A stretch of DNA of 64,000 nt from Providencia stuartii (GCF_029277985.1 NZ_CP119546.1:2232001-2296000), one strand, 5' to 3'. Positions 28,308 through 37,189 are shown, numbered from the stretch's first letter. Numbers and translations: made by a program. The notes: generated from the sequence alone by a model not told the origin.

Positions 28308-28805
28308 TTAGCGAAGAATTAACGCCATCAGAATTTCATCCCGATATTCCGTGCCCTCTTTCAGTGCACGAGGTTCCACACCGTAGATTTTGAAACCCTG
28401 TTTTTCATAGAGCTTGATAGCGGCGACATTTCCATCTACTACGCTCAGCATGATTTGTTCAACATGCTTAATCGCATAATTTTTCACTGACTGTAATAGT
28501 TTTTCAGCTATACCTAACCCTCGAAATTCAGGCTCAACAAAAACACTCGATAAATAAGCTTTGTGAGCATCTTTAACGCCATCCTCTTGTTTAAAAACAC
28601 ACAAACCGACAATCTTTCCGTCTATGTATGCACCGAATGCCGTAAAACTATCCAACCGTTTTACAAATGATTGAAGTGGCTGCTTTTCCTCACAATCATA
28701 AGTGGAGCCGAACATCTCTGGCGATTTCTTCAACGCTGACAAGCGAATGTTACGAAAATCTTGTACATCAGCTATTCCGAGTAGGCGAATTTTAGGTTCA
28801 ATCAT
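28308..28805 (-). CDS. GNAT-family N-acetyltransferase
   Basis: A 165-residue acetyltransferase. The acetyl-CoA-binding segment VFVEPEFRGLGIAEKLLQ (about residues 88-105, with the R/QxxGxG/A signature as RGLGIA) and the following MLSVVDGNVAAIKLYEKQGF are typical. The substrate is unknown. A decayed copy of its middle part lies at 30667-30748. Confidence 0.88.
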   Translation of the reverse strand: MIEPKIRLLGIADVQDFRNIRLSALKKSPEMFGSTYDCEEKQPLQSFVKRLDSFTAFGAYIDGKIVGLCVFKQEDGVKDAHKAYLSSVFVEPEFRGLGIAEKLLQSVKNYAIKHVEQIMLSVVDGNVAAIKLYEKQGFKIYGVEPRALKEGTEYRDEILMALILR

Positions 28806-28832
28806 AGTATTAATTTTATTTCCTGATTATTG

Positions 28833-29069
28833 CTAGTTAACATCAACACCAAAAATTGGCCATGCTTTGATCTCATTGAGAATCACTTGATTAAGCTTAT
28901 CAATATCCGCGCCATCACAGACTTGTATTATTACCCCGTTAATCACTGTAATATAAAAATCAGTAAAGGTATGTTCATCCTTAAAACCCCCCTCTAATCC
29001 CCAATAAATCACAGAAAAAATGCAAAAATTCCTTTTCAGCTTCATATTCATATAACTTAACTTGAACAT
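28833..29069 (-). CDS. Hypothetical small protein, unrecognised
   Basis: A 78-residue frame. The first third is basic and hydrophobic, and the remainder (FTDFYITVINGVIIQV..., LNEIKAWPIF) looks like a small alpha/beta domain that begins in mid-structure. It may be the C-terminal remnant of a larger gene. It is 27 bases upstream of the GNAT gene on the same strand. Confidence 0.4.
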   Translation of the reverse strand: MFKLSYMNMKLKRNFCIFSVIYWGLEGGFKDEHTFTDFYITVINGVIIQVCDGADIDKLNQVILNEIKAWPIFGVDVN

Positions 29070-29118
29070 GTAGATTTATAGAAAAATTATGGCATCAATC
29101 GAATAGTCGAAATATCTA

Positions 29119-29227
29119 TCACTCTACCACTTTCTTCACAAATGTGGCTTTGGCATCTAAAACCTTTCCATCTTTGCTGACTGGTAACATTAATCCAATT
29201 TCTGCACCCGTCTCTTTATCCACTAAT
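29119..29227 (-). pseudogene. C-terminal gene fragment, unknown family
   Basis: An open frame without a start codon encodes ILVDKETGAEIGLMLPVSKD and continues to KKVVE then stop. The codon use is protein-like. The upstream part has been replaced by the MFS fragment on the opposite strand, so a breakpoint lies near 29225. Confidence 0.4.
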
Positions 29228-29228
29228 A

Positions 29229-29435
29229 TTGAACGTGTATCGTACTAAACCGGAAGCAAACAGCAGAATGATCAGCTTATATATGATGTTTTATGCAATA
29301 GGTAGTGGTTTGGACGCTATCAGCTCAACGGCCATGTATGCTTATGCAGGTTGGAATGGTGTTTGTATTTTAGGTGCATTAGTTAGCGTATTTGCACTTA
29401 TTATTTGGGGGATAACACACAACCGCTCTTTTTGA
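29229..29435 (+). pseudogene. C-terminal fragment of an MFS transporter
   Basis: The frame begins without a proper start (TTG within coding sequence) and encodes VYRTKPEANSRMISLYMMFYAIG... then GWNGVCILGALVSVFALIIW, which is the last two helices of a drug-efflux-type MFS protein (the family RLNxxY and GW..vc.lg patterns). The first ten helices are absent. It is a remnant, not a functional gene. Confidence 0.8.
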
Positions 29436-29778
29436 AAACAGAAATGAAAGAAAATTGCGTTTTACCCGTTATTGGCGGCAAATGTGCAATTGGCAGTGGG
29501 ATTTATGACTTTAGGGGGGGATTAAAAAAGCAGCGAATTAACCTGACCGATCATCTCTGATTCTTGTAGGATAAACTTGGGCTTGCAAAGATCGTGGAAA
29601 TTTGGTTTAGCGAAAAGGCACGAGCGCTACGACCGTTGCAATGATTATTAGCATCCCAAAACCGATACTTTATTTTTTGAAGGTATAGGCTGGCGTAGAC
29701 TGTTCATGGTTGGGTAGCTAAATTATTAGCTACCCATATTTATATGCTAATCAAACCAACCAACTATTTCTAACTTAC
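29436..29778. other. Gene-poor region, remnants only
   Basis: A 343-base gap between the MFS fragment and the SUKH gene. It contains a run of seven G (about 29512-29518). I see no gene, tRNA or repeat. Confidence 0.5.
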
Positions 29779-30300
29779 CTAAATAATAATTAGTTCTCCG
29801 CAATAATCTGGTGTCATGTTTTTTTTGTGCATTCGAGTATCGGTATCTACAAGGTTTTTGATATGCTCATAAAAAGTCCAATGAGTTGCTTCGACCGTGT
29901 CTTCATTCTCATCATAATGATAAACCAAGTCTGGGGCATCAGATTCAGTTAACAAAAAATAATATTGAGTTTGATTCTCAAATGATACTAAGAATGGTTT
30001 TTTATTAACTAATTCCCAGAGCTGCAATGAACATAAATTATCTCGAAGTGTTAATTGAGAAAGTACATGAGAGCGAACACTTTTGATTTCCCTGTAAAAC
30101 ATAAGCAGGTCATCACCAAAAAAGCCACCGCTGCATCGGCCCATACAGCTCAAAAAATCACGAAGTTGGCCAACTACTTTAATATCGTAGAGGCGCTCAA
30201 TTTTCTGTATTTCATCTCCTGTATATCCTTTGATTTTACTTATATCTATTTCTAACTCGGGATATACAGCGTGTAAACATGCGATTAATGATGTGCTCAT
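29779..30300 (-). CDS. SMI1/KNR4 (SUKH) family immunity protein
   Basis: A 173-residue protein with the SUKH fold signature: GYTGDEIQKIERLYDI (N-terminal helix pair), LRDFLSCMGRCSGGFFG (the family yr.fl...G) and a later FLLTESDAPDLVYHYDENE strand pair. SUKH proteins neutralise polymorphic toxins, often nucleases and deaminases. The start overlaps the end of the upstream deaminase-type fragment by four bases (ATGA), so the two are translationally coupled as toxin and immunity. Confidence 0.85.
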   Translation of the reverse strand: MSTSLIACLHAVYPELEIDISKIKGYTGDEIQKIERLYDIKVVGQLRDFLSCMGRCSGGFFGDDLLMFYREIKSVRSHVLSQLTLRDNLCSLQLWELVNKKPFLVSFENQTQYYFLLTESDAPDLVYHYDENEDTVEATHWTFYEHIKNLVDTDTRMHKKNMTPDYCGELIII

Positions 30301-30560
30301 TCTTTTCTAATTCCTGTTGTGCCTTGGTAAATAGTTATATTAAAACGTTCGTTTTGTTTTGCAAACTCCAAGCTAGTTTGCTGGCAACCATCACACATAC
30401 CGGGCACCTTTTGGGATGTATTCTCTACCGCAATCGCAATTTCGGCGTTTTTACCTTTGTAATTATCATTTATATCACTAAACAATTTCTGCTCGGCATG
30501 ATTGTAATTAGTTTGGCCATTGCTCGTAGAGACACTTGGAATACTTTTACTATCACTCAC
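30297..30560 (-). CDS. Orphan toxin tip with cytidine-deaminase-like motifs
   Basis: An 87-residue frame starting at GTG 30560. It contains HAEQKLF (HAE zinc ligand plus catalytic Glu) and, 37 residues later, PGMCDGCQQT (CxxC zinc ligands), the HAE/CxxC signature of the deaminase superfamily used by polymorphic toxins. The reading frame stays open for about 16 codons upstream (LLNVDGINYKVVV) without an ATG, so this is probably the C-terminal tip of a larger toxin that has lost its delivery part. The SUKH gene follows directly. Confidence 0.7.
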   Translation of the reverse strand: MSDSKSIPSVSTSNGQTNYNHAEQKLFSDINDNYKGKNAEIAIAVENTSQKVPGMCDGCQQTSLEFAKQNERFNITIYQGTTGIRKE

Positions 30561-30666
30561 AACAACTTTATAATTAATACCATCAACGTTAAGTAAAAAT
30601 AAAATTTATCGAGCTAGTTATCATAATGGAGTGTGAAGCCTAACGAACGTGAGCCACACTTCACCC

Positions 30667-30748
30667 GCGACATTGTTATTTACGTCCACTACAGCCAGTA
30701 TGATTTGTTCCACATATTCGCTTGCGTAATCCTTCACTGCCTGTAGTG
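30667..30748 (-). pseudogene. Decayed fragment of a GNAT gene
   Basis: Translated on the minus strand it gives LQAVKDYASEYVEQIILAVV, which matches LQSVKNYAIKHVEQIMLSVV of the GNAT gene at 28308-28805. DNA identity is visible by eye over about 80 bases. It ends a few bases before the stop of the last adhesin gene, marking a recombination junction. Confidence 0.8.
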
Positions 30749-30755
30749 ATACCGC

Positions 30756-31811
30756 TTAACGCATAATAACGGAAAGTTCCACGGAACCACGTGCTACGCC
30801 GGTTATCCCTGCCCCCTTTGAATATAACTCATATTCAAGCGTTTTCGTCATATTGATATTGTTTTCATTTGCGTTAATACGTCCAAGCTCGACCATCGTC
30901 TGATCTAAACGTATCGGTAATTTAGAACCGTTATGGTGTACAAATAATTTCACATATGCGGCAGCTCTACGACTTGCGTTGTTTAAATTAACATCAAAAG
31001 CATTACCAGAATAAAACTCTGGTTTAACGTTAGCTGAAATTCCGATATAGGCGTCAACTTGATCTTTAAATTGGCTACAATTTATCGTCATAGGACGTTG
31101 AACAGAAGCTAACAAAGTACCTTCAGCCGCACCTGAGTCTTGAATACCAAAATTAATTTTATTCGCAGTCTGTAAATTACAAGTTAGCCCAGAAACCGTG
31201 ACATTTATTGGATCTGATTTTGGCACTAGCACCGACCATGCGCCTTCATACTGAGTACGCCAATCTTTAATAGAAGTCCCTATATTATCCCTTAAATAGT
31301 ATCTTCCACTTTTTTGATTCCCTGTTCCGTAAACTAACAAACGACCCGTCACTGTTACATTATGTCGTAGAGTAATTACAGGTGTTGATTGGTAAGGTTC
31401 AAAAATACAGCTTCGAGAATGTGGAAATTGATTAGTACCAGACCCCCAACCATTGAAATGTCCTGTTACTGTGTCTATCCGTTGGTAAGGATACGTATCT
31501 CTTGTTCGTCTATTTGTAAAAGTAAATTCAGGCACTAGCATTAAATCATTACTAATTGGTATCCCAAATACACCATCAATTTCCATCAAAGTAGAATCAT
31601 TGCATTGATTGAATGAACCATTAAAAAAATTGGTTAACGAAACATACGGATAAACATCACCAACATTAGCGTATGTAATATGAGTGTTAGTTGTCGAATA
31701 ATAACCAAATACCCCGACTAAACCTCGCCCATTAAATACCTTAACGTCCGCAGCGAATGTTGGTAACGTTATACTCGTCAAAACCATTGCTAATAAAATC
31801 TTTTTCATCAT
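30756..31811 (-). CDS. Fimbrial tip adhesin paralogue 1 (distal)
   Basis: A 351-residue two-domain adhesin. It has a signal peptide (residues 1-20, ending FAAD), a lectin-like N-terminal domain (about 21-205) with its own Cys pair, and a C-terminal pilin domain (about 206-351) with a Cys pair (LTCNLQT, NCSQF) and a final beta strand (SVELSVIMR) for donor-strand exchange with a chaperone. The ATGATG start has TTTAGG upstream. The first 37 residues and the pilin domain are nearly identical to paralogue 2 (two substitutions over about 145 C-terminal residues), while the lectin domain varies. The receptor is unknown. Confidence 0.88.
   Translation of the reverse strand: MMKKILLAMVLTSITLPTFAADVKVFNGRGLVGVFGYYSTTNTHITYANVGDVYPYVSLTNFFNGSFNQCNDSTLMEIDGVFGIPISNDLMLVPEFTFTNRRTRDTYPYQRIDTVTGHFNGWGSGTNQFPHSRSCIFEPYQSTPVITLRHNVTVTGRLLVYGTGNQKSGRYYLRDNIGTSIKDWRTQYEGAWSVLVPKSDPINVTVSGLTCNLQTANKINFGIQDSGAAEGTLLASVQRPMTINCSQFKDQVDAYIGISANVKPEFYSGNAFDVNLNNASRRAAAYVKLFVHHNGSKLPIRLDQTMVELGRINANENNINMTKTLEYELYSKGAGITGVARGSVELSVIMR
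30807..30814 (-). promoter_or_regulatory. KOPS-type octamer pointing left, toward dif
   Basis: CCCTGCCC on the + strand is GGGCAGGG on the minus strand. It lies right of dif, so it points toward dif. It falls in the adhesin coding sequence and is duplicated in paralogue 2. Confidence 0.45.
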
Positions 31812-32149
31812 ATTACCTAAAAATAGAAACCGCTATAACCAACTCCTAAGGTTGTTATCGTATCCTTACATTCCCAATAATCTTTTAAAATAAATTGAAT
31901 CTCATTTGCCAAGTGTTCGATTTATATAAGATAAAAACGATTGTATTAATATCCGCTTAACCACAATGCAACATTATCTTTTAGACGATAGCCCGTATGG
32001 TTAAATTATGAAAAACTACCATCAGGATTTTATCTCAATATTCAGTCCCTTTTTTAGAGTCAATCACAGTATCAAATCTACTGTCATGGTTATTGGTGAG
32101 CTATCGCTAATTTTAAAATGCCTGGTTTAAAATCAATCTTACGATAAAC
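31812..32149 (-). pseudogene. Spacer 1 derived from the usher gene
   Basis: About 195 bases from 31823 follow the usher gene around 35552-35763 with many substitutions and small indels (shared landmarks: ATAGAAACCGCTATAACCAA, GCAACATTATCTTT, TGGTTAAA, TGAAAAACTA). Frameshifts and lost codons make it non-coding. The rest (to about 32149) has no recognised origin. It is nearly the same as spacer 2 at 33206-33545. The piece adjoining the adhesin start supplies its ribosome site. Confidence 0.85.
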
Positions 32150-33205
32150 TTAACGCATAATAACGGAAAGTTCCACGGAACCACGGGCTACGCCGGTTAT
32201 CCCTGCCCCCTTTGAATATAACTCATATTCAAGCGTTTTCGTCATATTGATATTGTTTTCATTTGCGTTAATACGTCCAAGCTCGACCATCGTCTGATCT
32301 AAACGTATCGGTAATTTAGAACCGTTATGGTGTACAAATAATTTCACATATGCAGCAGCTCTACGACTTGCGGTGTTTAAATTAACATCAAAAGCATTAC
32401 CAGAATAAAACTCTGGTTTAACGTTAGCTGAAATTCCGATATAGGCGTCAACTTGATCTTTAAATTGGCTACAATTTATCGTCATAGGACGTTGAACAGA
32501 AGCTAACAAAGTGCCTTCAGCCGCACCTGAGTCTTGAAAACCAAAATTAATTTTATTCGCAGTCTGTAAATTACATGTTAGTCCAGAAACCGTGATATTT
32601 ATTGGCTCAGTTTTAGGAACTAATATTACCCATGCCCCTTCATTTAAATTACGCCAGTCTTTAATTGAAGTTCCTAGATTATCTTTTAAAAAGTATGTGC
32701 CACCTTTTTGATTTCCAGTTCCATAAACAAGCAAACGCCCCGTGATTGTTACATTATGAGCTAAACTTATTTCGGGAGTTGATTGATAAGGTTCAAAAAC
32801 ACACCCTGCGCTATATCCATATTGGTTGGTACCAGAACCCCAGCCATTAAAGTGCCCTGTTACAGTATCTATGGGTACGTATGGATAAGTCGGTCTTGTT
32901 CGTCTATCCGTAAAAGTAAACTCAGGGACTAGCATTAAGTCATTACTAATCGGTATTCCCCATATGCCATCGATTTCCATCATAACACGTTGATGGCATT
33001 GGTTGTAGTATCCATTAAAGTGATTAGTTAAAGTAACATACGGGTATACATCACCAATATTAGCATGTGTAGTCATACGGTTAGTTTTCCAATAATAACC
33101 AAATACCCCGACTAAACCTCGCCCATTAAATACCTTAACGTCCGCAGCGAATGTTGGTAACGTTATACTTGTCAAAACTATTGCGAATAAAATCTTTTTC
33201 ATCAT
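32150..33205 (-). CDS. Fimbrial tip adhesin paralogue 2
   Basis: A 351-residue adhesin with the same layout as paralogue 1. Signal peptide and first 37 residues are almost unchanged, the lectin domain differs at clusters of residues (for example WKTNRMTTHANIG against STTNTHITYANVG), and the pilin domain is nearly identical. TTTTAGG lies before the ATGATG start, so it can be translated. It could be expressed by read-through of the fimbrial operon or act as a donor for recombination. Confidence 0.88.
   Translation of the reverse strand: MMKKILFAIVLTSITLPTFAADVKVFNGRGLVGVFGYYWKTNRMTTHANIGDVYPYVTLTNHFNGYYNQCHQRVMMEIDGIWGIPISNDLMLVPEFTFTDRRTRPTYPYVPIDTVTGHFNGWGSGTNQYGYSAGCVFEPYQSTPEISLAHNVTITGRLLVYGTGNQKGGTYFLKDNLGTSIKDWRNLNEGAWVILVPKTEPINITVSGLTCNLQTANKINFGFQDSGAAEGTLLASVQRPMTINCSQFKDQVDAYIGISANVKPEFYSGNAFDVNLNTASRRAAAYVKLFVHHNGSKLPIRLDQTMVELGRINANENNINMTKTLEYELYSKGAGITGVARGSVELSVIMR
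32201..32208 (-). promoter_or_regulatory. KOPS-type octamer in adhesin paralogue 2
   Basis: CCCTGCCC on the + strand, pointing left toward dif. It is a copy of the octamer at 30807 created by gene duplication, so it is not independent evidence. Confidence 0.35.
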
Positions 33206-33545
33206 ATTACCTAAAAAATAGAAACCGCTATAACCAACTCCTAAGGTTGTTATCGTATCCTTACATTCAAAATAATCTTTTAAAATAAATTAAATCTTAT
33301 TTGCCAAATGTTCGATTTATATAAGATAAAAAACGACTGTATTGATATCCGCTTAACCACAATGCAACATTATCTTTTAGACGGTAGCCCGTATGGTTAA
33401 ATTATGAAAAACTACCATTAGGATTTTATCTCAATATTCAGTCCCTTTTTTAGAGTCAATCACAGTATTAAATCTACTGTCATGGTTATTGGTGAGCTAT
33501 CGCTAATTTTAAAATGCCTAGTTTAAAATCAATCTTACGATAAAC
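33206..33545 (-). pseudogene. Spacer 2 derived from the usher gene
   Basis: It matches spacer 1 almost base for base over 340 bases, and like it matches the usher gene near 35552-35763. Both spacers are in the usher orientation, so the ancestral repeat unit was an usher piece plus an adhesin. Confidence 0.85.
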
Positions 33546-34607
33546 TTAACGCATAATAACCGAAAGTTCTACGGAACCACGTGCTAAACCGGTTATCCTT
33601 GCCCCCTTTGAATATAACTCATATTCAAGCGTTTTCGTTATATTGATATTGTTTTCATTTGCTTTAATACGACCAAGCTCGACCATAGTCTGGTCTAAAC
33701 GTATCGGTAATTTAGAACCGTTGTGGTGCACAAATAATTTTACATACGCAGCAGCTCGATTACTTGAATTAATTAAATTAACGTCGTAATTATTCCCTGA
33801 ATAGTACTCGGGTTTAACGTTAGCAGATATTCCAATATATGCATCAACTTGATCCTTAAATTGACTACAACTTATGGCTATCGGACGTTGAACAGATGCT
33901 AATAGGGTACCTGCTGCTGCATTCGAATCTTGAATACCAAAATTAATTTTATTCGGGGTCTGCAAGCTGCATGTTAGCCCAGAAACAGTGACATTGATGG
34001 GATCCGCTTTATCTACTAATTTTACCCATGACCCTTCATTAATATTACGCCAGTCTTTGATCGAGGTGCCTATATTATCTTTTAAATAATACGTACCACT
34101 TTTTTGATTCCCAGTTCCATATACTAGCAAGCGACCTGTTAGGAAAACCTCATGTTCGATAACAGTTTCTGGCGTTGTTTGATAAGGTTCAAAAATACAA
34201 TTCCGGTACCATGGAAATTGATTTGTACCTGAACCCCTGCCATTGAAATGCCCTGTTACTATATCGAATGGGGCAGGCCGAGGATAAACTAATCCCTTTC
34301 TTCGCTCATCTGTAAAAATAAACTCAGGCACTAGCATTAGTTCATTACTAATTGGTATTCCGTAAATACCATCAATTTGCATTAGAGCGGGTTGATAGCA
34401 ACGGTTATATGAACCATTGAAAGTATTGGTTAATGTAACATAGAAATAAGATTCTCCAACGTTACCGTATGTTACCATTTTGTTTTTTGCAGTGTAATTC
34501 CCAAACACTCCAACTAAGCCACGCCCATTGAACACCTTAACGTTTGCGGCTAATGATGACATTGTTATACTTGTCAAAATAATTGCGAATAAAATTTTTT
34601 TCATCAT
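33546..34607 (-). CDS. Fimbrial tip adhesin paralogue 3 (usher-proximal)
   Basis: A 353-residue adhesin from the ATGATG at 34607, 14 bases after the usher stop; a longer frame to 34631 overlaps the usher. The layout is the same as in the other two but the sequence is more diverged, also in the pilin domain (TCSLQTPNKINFGIQDSNAA). As the copy in normal operon position it is probably the resident, expressed adhesin. Confidence 0.9.
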   Translation of the reverse strand: MMKKILFAIILTSITMSSLAANVKVFNGRGLVGVFGNYTAKNKMVTYGNVGESYFYVTLTNTFNGSYNRCYQPALMQIDGIYGIPISNELMLVPEFIFTDERRKGLVYPRPAPFDIVTGHFNGRGSGTNQFPWYRNCIFEPYQTTPETVIEHEVFLTGRLLVYGTGNQKSGTYYLKDNIGTSIKDWRNINEGSWVKLVDKADPINVTVSGLTCSLQTPNKINFGIQDSNAAAGTLLASVQRPIAISCSQFKDQVDAYIGISANVKPEYYSGNNYDVNLINSSNRAAAYVKLFVHHNGSKLPIRLDQTMVELGRIKANENNINITKTLEYELYSKGARITGLARGSVELSVIMR

Positions 34608-34621
34608 ATTACTCAAACTAG

Positions 34622-37189
34622 TTATTGGCATGTAACAGTTAAATTACGCAGCGACGAGTAGGTGTTTTCAGTTGATTGACTCATATCAAATGGAACTTGA
34701 CATTGCTCAGAGTTTGCTCTTCCCCATACTACTGATAATGTCCCTTTTTCAGGTAACCCGCTTATATATACACGACCATTTTCACCAACAATTCCTGATA
34801 TTAAACTAGAACTATCTTGTTCTGATTGTTGAAGTGATGCTACAGCCCCCATTGGAATAGTTTTTGGACCCGTTAAGGTGAGCATTGCCTGATACCCTTT
34901 CAAGGTATTAAACTGAGTTTTAACTAAAGCGCCTTTTGTTGGATAGACATTAACGGATGTTTCTTTACTTTCAACATCTGTTGGTAATGTATTAATATCT
35001 AGATTAATAATATTTTGGCTGTATTCCATCATATTAGGCACAATAGCGTAACCCCGAGAGTCAATAACGGCCATCCCATTATTGATACTTGTTCCCGCAG
35101 CATCTGGCGCATACACTACAGCAGCAGAATTACCAATGAACTGACCCAATGTAACCCCACCTGGGTGAATGACGGCAGCACCATTTCCATTCACATAAGT
35201 AAGTTGGTTTTCACGGCCATAACTGTAACCAACACCCGCATAACCTTTACTTCCTTGATAACCAATATTGATAGAGCTGGATAATTTCTGGTCACGGTTA
35301 TCGCCACTTTCACTTAACTGATAAGTCAATTTATTGTCTAATAACTGGCCATTAATACCCAACTGTTGATAGGTTCTACCTGTATTATCGTGACTTATTT
35401 GGAAGCTACTGTAGATATTTTCAATATCTTTGTTATGTGAAAACAGACTAAATGGTACGCTAACGTTGAAGCTAACTTGGCGGTTTTCAGGCCAGTTTCC
35501 ATCGCCTTGTGTACGGCTAATACTGTAATCGATACCATAAGATAAACCTTTATAGAAACCGCTATAACCAACCCCTAAGGTCGTTATCGTATCTTTACGT
35601 CCCCAATAATCACTCCGCATACCTCTAAAATAAATTGAACCCCATTTACCAAGAGATTGATTTATATAAGATTGAAAGCTACTACGTTGACGCCCGTTCA
35701 ACCACGGGGCAACATTATCTTTCAAACGATAACCTGCATGGTTAAAGTCTGAAAAACTATAGTAGTCTTTTGTTGAGTACCTCAACGCGGTCAAGTCAAT
35801 AGATGTACCAAAATCAGATAAGTTCTTTGAGTAACGAAGTCTGAAAGATTGGCCTTGCTTATTTTCATCTCTGATTGTGGCATAGGCATGGGTCGCATCG
35901 ATTGACATAGCACCAAATGAGCCTAATGAGAAACCTGTACCAACAATACCTGTCCAGTAATGATTAGCCCCTAAAAAACCAGTATAGAGTGTGACCGCTT
36001 TTGGTAATCCGTATATGAGTGTCCCCATCAAGAAATTACTTTTTTTATTACCATCGGTTATGCCACCATTGTATTGACCTGCTGTAACTTCATATTTAAA
36101 TGTTCCAGCTCGTTGCATTACGGGCAATGATGAGAATGCTTGAGTGAATACTCGGACAGAACCATCTTCCTCATGAATTGAAACCTCCAAGTCCCCTGCT
36201 GTACCTGTTGGATAAAGGTCATTAATCACAAAGGGTCCTGGTGCAACGTACGTTTGGTATATGGTATTACCATTTTGGCTTATCGTGATGCGGGAATTAG
36301 ATGATGCAACACCTCTAATTTGTGGCGCAAATCCCCTATCACCTCGTGCTAACATCTGCTCATTGGATAATAAACGAACCCCTTTGACTGGAACACTGTC
36401 AAGTACATCATTGAGTGTGCTCGTTTCACCCATTACAATTTCAGAATTTAAGTGCTGAATATCCCTTGAAACGGTTGTATTATTAAAATCGCTTTGACGA
36501 TTACGTGCGGTCTGACCATCAAATTTATTTTCATTTTCAATGTAAAAATATTGGGAACGTAAACGCCACGCACCAAGATTTAATCCGCCTGTAATGTTGG
36601 CAAAAATAGAGTTATTTTTTGTTTTACCGCCAATTCCACCCGTAAATTCTTGTCGGCTCCCACTAACTTGATAGTTTAATACCAAGCCAGGTAAACCTTG
36701 GTCAAGAAGCTCTATCGGTACAGCACCTCTAGCCTTCTGGTTCATAGAGATTTGCGGGATATTTAAATTTAGTGTTAATTTTGAAACATCGAATTGAACT
36801 TGTGCATTTTCTATTACCGATGATAGAGAGGTAATTTTGTGAGTCGCAGGCATTCCTTTCAATACAGGATTACCTTGAATATTTACGCCGAACTCTTCTA
36901 ACATCGCAGGCGTAAATTCAGGCACAATGTTACCTTCCTCATCTTGTATGAAATAAATTTCCTTCTGGCCTATCTCTTCTTTATTTATTTTCATAGTAAC
37001 CATATAACGGCCAGGAGCTACTGTATCAGAACGTGCAAATACAGATAAATCGATACTATCTTTATCTGTTCCTGCCGGCAGGTTTAAAAGGGAAGGATCA
37101 AAATAAGGTTCAGCATTTGTGACACCACCAAACAGACAAAACATAAGCGCTATTGAGATAGGTTTTAAGATAAATATTCTGTTATTCAT
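34622..37189 (-). CDS. Outer-membrane fimbrial usher (FimD/PapC family)
   Basis: An 855-residue usher that takes chaperone-subunit complexes and threads the growing fimbria through the outer membrane. A signal peptide (residues 1-26, ending TNA) is followed by an N-terminal chaperone-binding domain (about 27-140), a large beta barrel with a plug (APGPFVINDLYPTG and EEDGSVRVF are family landmarks near 315-345), and C-terminal domains with a Cys pair (EQCQVPF, TVTCQ). Its start overlaps the third chaperone by four bases. One part of the gene recurs as decayed copies between the adhesins. Confidence 0.95.
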   Translation of the reverse strand: MNNRIFILKPISIALMFCLFGGVTNAEPYFDPSLLNLPAGTDKDSIDLSVFARSDTVAPGRYMVTMKINKEEIGQKEIYFIQDEEGNIVPEFTPAMLEEFGVNIQGNPVLKGMPATHKITSLSSVIENAQVQFDVSKLTLNLNIPQISMNQKARGAVPIELLDQGLPGLVLNYQVSGSRQEFTGGIGGKTKNNSIFANITGGLNLGAWRLRSQYFYIENENKFDGQTARNRQSDFNNTTVSRDIQHLNSEIVMGETSTLNDVLDSVPVKGVRLLSNEQMLARGDRGFAPQIRGVASSNSRITISQNGNTIYQTYVAPGPFVINDLYPTGTAGDLEVSIHEEDGSVRVFTQAFSSLPVMQRAGTFKYEVTAGQYNGGITDGNKKSNFLMGTLIYGLPKAVTLYTGFLGANHYWTGIVGTGFSLGSFGAMSIDATHAYATIRDENKQGQSFRLRYSKNLSDFGTSIDLTALRYSTKDYYSFSDFNHAGYRLKDNVAPWLNGRQRSSFQSYINQSLGKWGSIYFRGMRSDYWGRKDTITTLGVGYSGFYKGLSYGIDYSISRTQGDGNWPENRQVSFNVSVPFSLFSHNKDIENIYSSFQISHDNTGRTYQQLGINGQLLDNKLTYQLSESGDNRDQKLSSSINIGYQGSKGYAGVGYSYGRENQLTYVNGNGAAVIHPGGVTLGQFIGNSAAVVYAPDAAGTSINNGMAVIDSRGYAIVPNMMEYSQNIINLDINTLPTDVESKETSVNVYPTKGALVKTQFNTLKGYQAMLTLTGPKTIPMGAVASLQQSEQDSSSLISGIVGENGRVYISGLPEKGTLSVVWGRANSEQCQVPFDMSQSTENTYSSLRNLTVTCQ

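Noticed and set aside
25534..30600. Prophage or integrated mobile element at dif
   Set aside because: No integrase, structural phage gene, insertion sequence or second dif-like border was found, only fragments.
30763..33560. CGCATAATAAC words at the adhesin stop codons, similar to a XerC arm
   Set aside because: Only 7-9 bases match, no XerD arm follows, and they are part of conserved adhesin coding ends.
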